A DNA stretch of 15,869 nucleotides from Fragilaria radians (taxonomy: Eukaryota; Bacillariophyta; Fragilariophyceae; Fragilariales; Fragilariaceae): the NCBI GenBank assembly GCA_900642245.1, contig CAAAJI010000135.1:65057-80925 (forward strand), in the 5' to 3' direction. Both the position numbers and the translations under genes were made by a program. Shown here in pieces: positions 1 through 7,649 of the stretch; within the stretch, counting starts at the first letter, position 1, and every line of letters starts with the position of its first letter. The notes below the pieces were generated by a model. That model worked only from the letters and a program-made list of their open reading frames with translations. It did no database searches and was not told where the DNA came from.

Positions 1-193
1 CATGATTCAATTGAATACATAAACATTTTATTTGACACCCATTGAATGTCGTCAAGGCACGTTGAATGATCTAATTGTCAATTGACCATGCTATTCAATA
101 TACTGTTCTACAAAGTAATCTCTTTCGTACTGTACCGTAAAATTATTTTTTCATCGACAAAATCCAAAGTGACACTGTTTTGTCTACGAATGA

Positions 194-1628
194 ATGCGCG
201 AAGGGACATTGCCCATGAGAAAACCATTTGCACTTTTTGCCATGGCATTCATGGTCTGTTATTCAATCCTGACACTACTTGTTGGAGAAGAAATGCTGAA
301 AAAATTGCATCATCGGCTTCCGAGACCAGGACGAGGGCGGCACATGGTATTCCATGTTAGAGACCCAATAGGCCCACTACATGATCCAATCTCCTCCGTT
401 GGTAACATGTCAAGCCTTCCTGGAGTGAATGAAGATTCCATCCAATCATTGACAAATCAGTCCATCGAATCGGCAGATCTTCCCGGTCGATTTCCACGAT
501 TTGGCACGAAAGCGTTTCGGAATACATGTCCATGGATTGAGGATACTTTCATCCAATCGAAACATCAATACAATTGCACAATACTTGCACGCCCACCTCC
601 GAATGGAGGCGAAGGACTTAAGTAGTTGGGTGTCTCAGGTAGCTAGTGGATTTATCATGGCAAAGCAGTCTGGTTGTTTCTTTCGAATGGATTATGGTCC
701 AGGAGTGGCAGTAAATACCGTTTTGGAATCATCACGTCCAAATCAGATGGCAACCGAAGGAGGAAACAGAGAAATACAAGACTACAACGAGATGCTACTT
801 GTCAATGACCCAGACTCCTTTATGTGCCTGGCAAAGGATCATTGTTTCTTGGCACAATTTCAATACAACGATCAAAACCAATGGACGATACAAGATATTC
901 AAAATGTCACCAACTCATCCTACCCCTTGGCATATATCCCATGTCTACGTCATGCCTACTCAACATCTGAATCATATTTTAAATCTATGGGAGGATTTCG
1001 AGATTTACAACGAACATTACCAGGATTTCAAATAGAATCTTCCATGGCATGTTCTCTTGGAAAGCTTTTCCAATTATCACCAAAGGCAAGTCAATATCAG
1101 CCAGAACTTTTCACGAGGATACTTCCAACCCTCAGAACTGAAAGATCTCTTGTTCTGGCACTTTACATCCGGACTGGCCATACGGAAAATTTGAATCGTC
1201 CCGAGGCAAGTCAACAATACCAAAAACTTGCTGACCAGATATGTACTTGTGCAATAGGTTTGGAATCCACTCAAACAACCATGTTTCACCATGTTGTTTG
1301 GACTGTCATTTCAGACTCGCAATTTGTCAAGACACATGTGTATGATACATATACCACAAAGAACATTACAGGATTAGGCTTCCCACGTACAATTGTGACA
1401 ACTCAAACAAGGGGTGCTCACACAAAACCTCAAGCTAATCCAACCACCCTGGATTGGGCTGAAGCATTCTTGGACTGGTATCTCCTTGGAGAAAGTGATT
1501 ACGTCTTGGGAGACTATACGGGACCCACATTTGGTGACACAGCAGCCTTTCGAACCCTCCGACCTTACATTAAAGTGTCTCAATCCGGTGTCTGTTCCTT
1601 TATATCACCTGTCTTGAATTGGAAATGA
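194..1628 (+). pseudogene. Putative fucosyltransferase-like type II membrane glycosyltransferase, copy 1 (frameshifted)
   Basis: If intact, this would be a Golgi-type sugar transferase of about 470 residues. From the ATG at 215 (or the in-frame ATG at 194) the sequence begins MRKPF and then has one hydrophobic segment of about 20 residues, as in a type II membrane anchor. A Pro/Gly-rich stem follows. The C-terminal domain (657-1628) carries motifs resembling GT-B fucosyltransferases: a beta-strand ending IRTG (1167-1178), a SDS motif (1311-1319), and a late DWYLLGESD segment followed by TFG (1473-1535). The family call rests on these motifs from memory and is moderate; the exact GT family is not settled. 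The reading frame opening at 194 stops at TAG 623-625, because copy 2 has one A fewer at the matching place (CTTAGT against CTTAAGT here, 618-623). Downstream the frame ending at 1628 is open. The ATG at 501 is out of frame with the real protein and is not a plausible start; an internal in-frame Met lies at 657. It is convergent with the DUF6824 gene at 2943-3746. Confidence 0.72.
620..621 (+). other. Single-base insertion that breaks glycosyltransferase copy 1
   Basis: Here the sequence reads GGACTTAAGTAGTTGG; the duplicate near 8061-8076 reads GGACTTAGTAGTTGG. The extra A shifts the frame and puts TAG at 623-625 in the N-terminal frame. The duplicate keeps the two parts in one frame across this point, so the event is an insertion here and not an intron boundary. 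Confidence 0.85.
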
Positions 1629-2040
1629 CTTGTAGCGTTTGTTTTTAATGTCCCCTTGGTAAAAATCGGAAGTGAGGCGTCATCTAAGAAAAAATGACAA
1701 TATTATATAATCCATTTGCTTTTTCGGATGTTTCAAGTCATATCATGAACAAGTGCATGATTGCAATGTCTAGAGGTGTACAACTAAAGAAGAAAAAGAG
1801 TATTGTTCCTATGTTCAATTACATTCAAAGTATTCAAGGTGCAATTGATATTCATGATTCATCATGGCCTATGGTTTTGTTGGAATGACAAGGTATTGTG
1901 AAGCCTTTGAAATTTCCTTTTAAATTACTCATAAGTTGTTGCTTACTTCTTTGGCTCATTATGATTTATTCCTTTTGATTCATATTTTACAAATCAAACC
2001 TTCATGCAACAAACTTGTATTGTGTAGAGGTATAATCCTT
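1629..2040. repeat. Conserved downstream segment, copy a
   Basis: Sequence following the glycosyltransferase stop is shared with 9074-9415 and, for 1812-2000, also with 10494-10665. The best conserved block is 1765-1890. The short plus-strand frame through 1727-1888 stays aligned without indels in copy 2 and ends at the same TGA, but most of the differences change the amino acid. It contains a basic run KKKKS followed by a P-x4-Y and a GAIDIHD motif. This loosely recalls the C-terminal region of PiggyBac-type transposases (P..Y....GxVD.xD). I treat it as noncoding today and possibly a transposon fossil. Confidence 0.6.
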
Positions 2041-2942
2041 TTCTTACAGCTTTAATAAATAAGGACATTTGAATAACTTTATTGGTTTAGCTGGAAACTA
2101 GAGAATATGATAAGCACCACAGGTCTCATCATCTATTTGCTGGGAATAGAAGCCATTGGAGGTCAATGGGCCAAAGTGTATCGTATTTTATAAAGTGAAG
2201 CCAAAATCTGGTTCCATGTCAAACGAAGTGGTCTTACACTTCCTTCCTTATTGTAGCCTCATTACATTGATTTTGTGCTTTACTGATACATAAATATATA
2301 TGTTATATTAGTTTACAGATATGCAATTTAGAGATCAATCTCTACTTTTCTTCAGGCATTTTTGCAGTTAGGTTTCAATTTGCATAAAAGTGAAAACCGA
2401 TGTGTGCAATTGTTGATCAATCCCGGTTAATGGGTTTTGCTGTCATTGAATTATCGATTTGTGCTGAAGCAGCATGCCATCTGATATATATAGATAATGA
2501 AAGCAAAATTATTCTAGATTTTGAATCAGTTTGTCTTACATGTTATTTTCACAAAAACATTCTAGATTTTGAACACCTTTGTTGCACACTTCTTGACTTC
2601 TAGGATATCTAATTTAATCTTTGTAATAAATTTATCCTACAGAAAAGTCATGTGATACGTTTGCTAATTCTTCTAAGTTTGGGGGCCACTTTTCCCCTAA
2701 TTTCAGGAAGGCCTACTGCTACCATTTTTTGTGGCTACAATACTTTCAAACATACTTTCAAGTATCTTAAAAGCTAATTGATTGTTTCTTCTAGTCTCTA
2801 AATCAAGTTGTAACATTCTTGTGAGCTACTTCAGTTTCCCAATGAAAGTTAATTGAATGTATCAAAGTGTTCTATCACACCCACACTGCACATGCATCTT
2901 GAGTTACAGGAGCCAAAGATTCATTAGCGCAACCTTGGGATA
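2041..2942. other. Intergenic spacer between convergent genes, unit 1
   Basis: No credible gene seen. The sequence is AT-rich and aligns patchily with 11820-12725 of unit 2, best at 2115-2240 (matching about 11830-11945), 2330-2500 (matching 12158-12310) and 2545-2650. A short direct repeat, ATTCTAGATTTTGAA, occurs twice near 2511 and 2559. The short plus-strand open frame at 2400-2603 is not preserved in unit 2. Confidence 0.6.
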
Positions 2943-3746
2943 TCATTTGAATTGCATTTTCTTACCTTCAGATATATGAAAATCAGTGACCTCCAATAGT
3001 GATTGTAGATTGTGATTCAAGATATCTTCATATCCTTCTATGCAAATACAGTAGTTGTTACCTGTGTTGTGATCATGCAAATGAAATTGATTCAATAACA
3101 GGGATGTCGGGGGAGCACCTTCAAGTTCATGGGAATCACTCTTCTCATCAAAATAGTTCTTGGTTGACATGTCCAATTTGGGATTGCAAGTTTCATTAAG
3201 CTTCGAAAAATCAGATGCCTGGTATGGTGTATGAGCGCTATCAAAAGAATCAGACAAAGCATGCCTGTAACTCTCAATGAATGTTTCCACATTCACCTGT
3301 TGCCACTTGGTAATCAACTTGTCTGTATCTATATTGCATATTGTACTTTCATGCTGCTTTGTTGGTTCCATTTCTTTGGGCAGATTCAATCCTTTGTCAT
3401 CACCAATGACGCAAGAGTTTCTCTGTTTGCTTTTGTTGCAAACGCCTGGGATACGCTTAGAATAATCTCGAAGGGAATGAGCAACCTTTTCCTTTGCCAT
3501 ACAATCTGGAGCGTCAAACCATTCACCATTAAGTTTAGAGCGACATCGAAATTGAAAACCTTGTATTCGAAGTTTGCTCCATAAATTTTCAATCAAAATA
3601 CTGGTATGTTTCTTGGATTTGGAAACACTTTCGGCATAGTCAGATAAATACAGCTTCATGACTTCGCGAAAACGATGATTGCCAAGGTTATTATAGCATG
3701 TAGGCCCTCGTCCGAGGAGAATTTCGATTGGCTCTATTTCATTCAT
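2943..3746 (-). CDS. DUF6824 domain protein, copy 1
   Basis: A 267-residue protein with an N-terminal DUF6824 domain at about residues 5-96. Visible hallmarks are the EILLGRGP opening, NNLGNHRFRE, a long helical stretch with alternating Lys/Ser, a W followed by acidic residues (GEWFDAPD), and the closing KVAHSLRDYSKR. This family is expanded in diatoms and is often guessed to bind DNA or regulate transcription; no catalytic motif is visible and the function is unknown. The remainder is low-conservation, polar and probably disordered. The start at 3746 is supported because copy 2 has a matching Met (MNDIEP), while upstream sequence differs by an A-run indel that would shift frame. The last codons overlap a good splice-donor-like GTAAGA, also present in copy 2, so a further 3' exon is possible. 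It is convergent with the glycosyltransferase gene. Confidence 0.82.
   Translation of the reverse strand: MNEIEPIEILLGRGPTCYNNLGNHRFREVMKLYLSDYAESVSKSKKHTSILIENLWSKLRIQGFQFRCRSKLNGEWFDAPDCMAKEKVAHSLRDYSKRIPGVCNKSKQRNSCVIGDDKGLNLPKEMEPTKQHESTICNIDTDKLITKWQQVNVETFIESYRHALSDSFDSAHTPYQASDFSKLNETCNPKLDMSTKNYFDEKSDSHELEGAPPTSLLLNQFHLHDHNTGNNYCICIEGYEDILNHNLQSLLEVTDFHISEGKKMQFK
3187..3302 (-). other. 35-codon segment present only in DUF6824 copy 1
   Basis: Between the shared anchors GGGATTG (3180) and CCACTTGG (3303), copy 1 has 116 bases where copy 2 has 11 (12970-12980). The difference is 105 bases, exactly 35 codons, so both proteins stay in frame. The extra segment is polar, with several Ser, Asp and His residues, and lies in the C-terminal tail outside the DUF6824 domain. 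Short similar stretches (AAGCTT) at its edge suggest a deletion in copy 2, though an insertion in copy 1 is not excluded. Confidence 0.75.
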
Positions 3747-4104
3747 TGTCGGTGTTTTTTGTGACTTTAGCCCTAACGAGAATCAGCGACTAAGTTAATC
3801 GCGTAACCCCATGTAGTCTGCAGGCCACAGATTTTTGATGCTTGATGCTAATTGCCCTCACCCTCATTGGAAAACCATCTTCAGAGCTAAAAATCTACTT
3901 AAATGGGGACAGTTGTGATGTCAGATTAATAAGTCGCGGAAGATCGAAACTCTGACTCAATAATTGAATGGAGTATAATTGGTAACAAGAAATAGATTTA
4001 AGGCGAGTAAAGCTTCCATAAACCAAATTGTTATGGATCAACCTCTGCCGAAATCATTATGCGGTATCCATGTTTTAGGCACGTAACCATAGCCTGACAC
4101 TTTT
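3747..4104. other. Upstream region of DUF6824 copy 1
   Basis: No gene seen. It is expected to hold the promoter of the minus-strand DUF6824 gene. About 3747-3810 aligns with 13425-13490, and the short block ATGGATCAACCTCTG near 4033 matches 13785. These shared blocks run up to the hAT insertion site. No specific promoter motif could be supported. Confidence 0.5.
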
Positions 4105-4112
4105 GAAGGGAT
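4105..4112. repeat. Left target site duplication of the hAT element
   Basis: GAAGGGAT immediately precedes the left terminal inverted repeat and is repeated exactly at 6155-6162. Eight bases is the length typical of hAT insertions. Confidence 0.95.
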
Positions 4113-4127
4113 CAGGGCTTGGTAAAA
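4113..4127 (+). repeat. Left terminal inverted repeat of hAT
   Basis: CAGGGCTTGGTAAAA, an exact reverse complement of 6140-6154. The CAGGG start is typical of hAT ends. Confidence 0.95.
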
Positions 4128-4131
4128 TTAT

Positions 4132-4211
4132 ATTGCAATATATTTTTGAACACATATTTTTAAAAATAAATTATTTGTATTTTGAATTTGTTGCAATAAA
4201 TGATTGCAATA
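4132..4211. repeat. Left subterminal repeats of hAT
   Basis: ATTGCAATA occurs at 4132-4140 and 4203-4211, with a related TTGCAATAAA at 4191. The core TTGCAA is palindromic. Such subterminal repeats are usual binding sites for hAT transposases; that role here is inference. Confidence 0.7.
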
Positions 4212-4217
4212 TATTAT

Positions 4218-4300
4218 CAAAAGAAGGGGGCAGTTAAAAAGGCTTCTCTTAGGTGTCTTCAAAAGAAGAGGGCAGTTAAAAGGCTTCTCTTAGGTGTCTT
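4218..4300. repeat. 42-bp tandem duplication over the transposase 3' end
   Basis: Two head-to-tail near-identical units, 4218-4259 and 4260-4300, differ by one substitution and one base in an A run. The second unit includes the transposase stop codon (4290-4292) and its last three codons. The first lies in the 3' untranslated part, so the protein end is unaffected. Confidence 0.9.
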
Positions 4301-5909
4301 CATTCTTTTCACACTGTGTGTTCCGCATTGCTTGAGCAACATCAATAACACTCCAATATTCTCTGTTCTTTTGTAAGTACAACATAGCCTCAAATACAAT
4401 TGGACTCATACTTTTACGTTGATCAGTCAAAATTAAGCGTGCTAAACTAAACTGCCTCTCCACCACATTTGATGTGCTCAGTAGAAATTGTAGATCAACA
4501 TATTTTGTCTTTGAACCTTGTTCCTCAATCATTCTTCTTCTTTTGTACTCTATTTTCTCCATAAAACTCATCTCTGACTTGCTTTCTTCCCCAGGAACAT
4601 CATTTGGAACATTCAACAGAAATGGGGACATAATATTTTTTTCAGAGCATGTCAAAGTTGATTCAACCAGTGACATAATCTTAACAACTGCAGAATCAAA
4701 TTCAGCAGAATGGATAATTTGGGCATCAGGAGCAAGGTATTTTTTCATGGATGGATACAATTCTAAAATGCTATCAAATATATCACGGCTTTCATGAATA
4801 TTCATGCCAGCAGTTTGAAGTTGTTTTGTTACTGACTGGACATTTGATAGATGTACATTAGATTCTTTTAATCGAAGTGTTTGCGTTGCACTTGGTAAAA
4901 ATTCCACCATAACAGGCATGCACTTAATTTCATTTTCAATTCGAAAATACCGTTCACACATTTCATATGTGGATGACCAACGGGTATCATTCTGCTTAAC
5001 AGGGTTGAGGTCTGTTAACTTTTTAAGCTCTGAAAAGGTTTTTAAATGGCACAACTTTCCCATAACCACATGAATAATTTGAACAACATCATCATACTGA
5101 TCAAGATATTCATTTACTGCCAGGTTAAAAATATGACTCCGGCAACCAATTAAAGGAACCCCCAATTTTGTTGCTAGTAATTGGTTAGTGCTGCAATTAT
5201 TGCCTATTAAGGCTTTAATATCTTCATTTGTTTTATCATAATAAGACAATGTTGCATTTAAATATTTCACATGCTCACCTGCTCCAAACCCAACAGGATC
5301 ATTTGCACTAATTTCAATTGGAGCACATGAAAGCATTGTCTCTTTGACCATTCCATTTTTCATATAAACTGCAAAAACTGCAACATAATGTGTTGAGCCT
5401 TGCGTCCATCCATCCAGTGTAATTGCAAATAATATCCCAGCTAATTCATCTCGAATCTTTGCTTCAATCAATGGTGTCAGCTGAAGAATATACTTTTTGA
5501 TAGACTTTGATGTGACAGCACTGTACTTCATTCCTTCTCTGGTTAAAGGGTCATCTACTTTGGATAATGGTTTGTGCCGCATGACAACCCATTCAATCCA
5601 CTTGTACACATCCACTTCTCGGGATGAGTATGTTGGCTGAAAGTACTGTTTGCACTCTGGTTTGTGATGATGATGAAGAAGTGGGATTTGATGGGCTAGA
5701 AGTTGCTGTAACTCCATTTCAAAAAATTTCCCGACACAAGATGTAAGGTGATTTCTCAAGTTTGAAAATCCACTATTCTTCTTTTGCCTCATCATTTGTT
5801 GGCACTTCTTTCATTTGTATGCAAATGAGGCTGTTGGTGCATGGAAGTAATAAGCAACAACTTCTCGTGCTGTGACAGCAAGAAGAATTCCGGGAGGTGC
5901 TGAAGTCAT
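4290..5909 (-). pseudogene. hAT transposase with in-frame stop (BED finger, RNase H-like core, C-terminal dimerisation)
   Basis: The transposase is expected to bind the element ends and cut and paste it. The frame from ATG 5909 to the stop at 4290 is 539 codons with one internal TGA (codon 33, 5811-5813); the longest uninterrupted part starts at Met 5795 (501 residues). The TGA sits where a BED finger should have its first Cys: it is followed by KKC, then NLRNHLTSC supplies His and Cys. The RNase H-like core shows LDGWT with Asp at codon 166, IGNNCSTN where Asn 237 replaces the usual second Asp, GCRSHIFNLAV (usually SHRFNLAV), NDTRWSST, and the late SNVVERQFS with Glu 484, in the hAT C-terminal dimerisation region. 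The frame is open even upstream of 5909 to about 5984 and includes a basic RVRKRLK stretch, so an upstream exon or earlier start is possible. The domain layout is clear; activity is doubtful. Confidence 0.9.
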
Positions 5910-6038
5910 TCCCTGTTTTTTTATCGGAGATGGGATTTTCAATCTTTTGCGGACTCGCCCAAACTCGCTATACGATTGAAAATATGTTCATAATTAAGTA
6001 ATTTATTTGAGAATGTAGTTAAATACAGTTAAATTTAT

Positions 6039-6121
6039 ATTGCAATATATATCGTATTCAAAATAAATGATTGCAATATATACAGGTTACATTTAAATAT
6101 ATATTGCAATATATTGCAATA
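6039..6121. repeat. Right subterminal repeats of hAT
   Basis: ATTGCAATA occurs at 6039-6047, 6070-6078, 6103-6111 and 6113-6121, embedded in ATAT runs. Six exact copies are found at the two ends together (two left, four right), an asymmetry common in hAT elements. Confidence 0.75.
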
Positions 6122-6139
6122 TATATCCAATAAATGTAT

Positions 6140-6154
6140 TTTTACCAAGCCCTG
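6140..6154 (-). repeat. Right terminal inverted repeat of hAT
   Basis: TTTTACCAAGCCCTG, the exact reverse complement of 4113-4127. Confidence 0.95.
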
Positions 6155-6162
6155 GAAGGGAT
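6155..6162. repeat. Right target site duplication of the hAT element
   Basis: GAAGGGAT, identical to 4105-4112. Confidence 0.95.
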
Positions 6163-6229
6163 GACATTTGAACTCCTTTGGTGAGTCTTGTTCACAGCTA
6201 AAATAAAGTTGTCGTTTCTTGAAGTACTC

Positions 6230-6433
6230 TCATTGAAAACTCACCGGGTATCTTCCATGTTGTTGTGGTAAGCAAGATTCCTGTCCCAGATGATCGAAAA
6301 AATTGTGCACCTTGATCTTGAAGATATCGTTAATGGCATCAACGTACATCAACAGGCATTTCGAAATTTCGGAGAAGCCTGAAAAGTACCTGTTTCTATA
6401 AGTAGTGTAAAAGATAGCAAATCCATGTACCAA
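6230..6433 (-). other. Small ORF region with counterpart in unit 2, unit 1 copy (uncertain)
   Basis: A 67-codon minus-strand frame. Residues around AINDIFKIKVHN (about 6305-6340) match AISDISKFKVCN in unit 2 (about 13900-13935) in the same frame, and a following GRYP matches RKIP. Past this the two diverge. In unit 1 the next base run is CCGGTGAGT, a plausible splice donor. The matching downstream part lies on the other side of the hAT element (about 4000-4060). It may be an exon of an unrecognised gene disrupted by the transposon, or only conserved noncoding sequence. No known domain recognised. Confidence 0.25.
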
Positions 6434-6720
6434 TGCCCTACATTTTAATGCTGATCATGATTTCCCATTAAATGCTAATTACGTATAGGAGTGGAATCCA
6501 TGAGATCCAGGATAAGTTGTACTTTCCTACCACATAAAACACCAGCATGCAAACTGATCTCTTGTATGTTCTGTGCAGATTACCAAACGTTATACAGTTT
6601 TCCCAATTGTACCCAGCTTTTAGCTATAGTTGACTGATTTTTCATTTGTTCGTCTCAAATTTGTTCACTTCATGCTCTTTTTCTCATATATGTGATGTTC
6701 ACCGTTGTGCATTACGTAAT
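6434..6720. other. Spacer without recognised gene
   Basis: AT-rich sequence; no convincing frame or RNA gene seen. Only faint similarity to 14040-14400 of unit 2. Confidence 0.5.
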
Positions 6721-7080
6721 TTTGTTTTGCTTCTATTAGCCCCCGACCAATGCATCAAACTCTTCAAAAGCAGTGATAGAGTCATTTAATCTATTTCAAT
6801 CCAATAGTCAATGTCTGTATTGACAGCTCGGGAAAAAGCTATTTTTGACACGCCACCCGTAGCGCAGAATCAGAATTTCAAGGAGCAGGCTTGCTTTAAT
6901 GAGGATTAATCAATCAGTATACAATTATTTGAATATCGGTTCCTTATTCGCCACATACGTGTAAGTTAAGAAAACAATTTGATTATATTTATTTTCGCAA
7001 TGGATTATTCTGATCCAATCTAGATTATTCTCCTTACAACTATAGCATGATGCTGCAAAAATACACATGTACTTGTTGTA
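6721..7080. repeat. About 361-bp repeat, copy R1a
   Basis: First of two head-to-tail copies with a period of 361 bases (the shared CCAATGCATCAAA starts at 6747 and 7108). Conserved blocks include GCATCAA, a GTATTGACAG block and TTTTTGACACGCC followed by GTAGCGCAGAATCAG near 6845-6872. It also aligns along its length with 14560-14850. No coding frame is preserved. Origin unknown. Confidence 0.7.
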
Positions 7081-7290
7081 ATACATTTAGTTTCTATTAG
7101 TCCCCAACCAATGCATCAAAATCATCAAAAGCACGGATTGAGTCCTATAGTGTATATCAATTCTACAGCGAATATATGTATTGACAGTTCTCAAAATATC
7201 CATTTTTGACACGCCGCCAGTAGCGCAGAATCAGAAAAATAATATTTTAAGGAGCAAGCTCACTTTATTAGCATTAGTAAAATGGAATCA
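7081..7290. repeat. About 361-bp repeat, copy R1b (truncated)
   Basis: Repeats the first 200 or so bases of R1a, with TTTTTGACACGCC followed by GTAGCGCAGAATCAG near 7204-7231, and an extra AAAATAATATTTT-like insertion. It ends near 7290, about 140 bases before unit 2 begins, so it lies at the duplication junction. Confidence 0.7.
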
Positions 7291-7649
7291 TTGTCATCCT
7301 CTGTAATATGAGATTTGTTGTTGTTGGGATCGAATCCGTGGAAAGGAGAAGAATTTATAGCTAGGAGGGAAATTCTGAATTTCCTGATGGCAATATGGTG
7401 ATGATGACAACAACAATATAGGCTATGACCCATCTGATTTAATTGAATACGTAAACTTCATATTTGACACTCGTTGAATGTCGTCAAGTTACGCTGAAGA
7501 ATCGAATTGTTAATGTAGTTGCTTGTTCGTTTTAGATACTATTCTAAATAGTAATCTCTTTCGTACTGTACCGTTGCCTAACTTTTTCATCGACTAAGGT
7601 TGCTTGTAGCATGCCGAATCTACATATTGACACTTTTTTCTACGAATAG

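Larger units (their letters stand above)
4113..6154 (-). mobile_element. hAT-superfamily DNA transposon, full length (2042 bp)
   Basis: A complete Class II element, bounded by a 15-bp perfect terminal inverted repeat CAGGGCTTGGTAAAA (4113-4127 and reverse complement at 6140-6154) and a perfect 8-bp target duplication GAAGGGAT on both sides. AT-rich subterminal regions carry repeated ATTGCAATA motifs. One gene, on the minus strand, encodes a BED-finger hAT transposase covering most of the interior. It sits between blocks that are continuous in unit 2 (near 13785-13920), so it inserted into unit 1, probably after the duplication. Perfect ends and target duplication suggest a fairly recent insertion, although the transposase carries a premature stop and a changed catalytic residue. 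It could still move if a functional transposase is supplied elsewhere in the genome. Confidence 0.95.
1..7430. repeat. Tandem segmental duplication, unit 1
   Basis: The stretch aligns in order with the second half of the window. Bases 1-1628 match 7431-9073 at high identity, 1629-2040 match 9074-9415, 2115-2640 match roughly 11830-12430, 2830-3746 match 12630-13424, the area around 6230-6400 matches 13800-14010, and 6721-7080 matches about 14560-14850. Order and orientation are the same throughout, so this is a direct tandem duplication. The left end lies at or beyond the window edge, because similarity is still present at base 1. The unit contains a 2042-bp hAT insertion that unit 2 lacks. 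The right edge is set only by where unit 2 begins. Confidence 0.85.

Noticed and set aside
82..360. Open frame overlapping the start of glycosyltransferase copy 1
   Set aside because: It is an out-of-frame reading of the N-terminal coding region; the hydrophobic anchor lies in the frame starting at 194/215.
501..656. ATG at 501 as the start of glycosyltransferase copy 1
   Set aside because: Before base 620 this frame is out of register with the protein conserved in copy 2, so the first 40 residues would be spurious.
600..660. An intron explaining the frame change in copy 1
   Set aside because: Copy 2 is continuous through the same sequence with only one base fewer; no conserved donor/acceptor pair is needed.
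6039..6121. Separate MITE or microsatellite
   Set aside because: The repeated ATTGCAATA motifs lie inside the hAT ends and are better explained as subterminal repeats.
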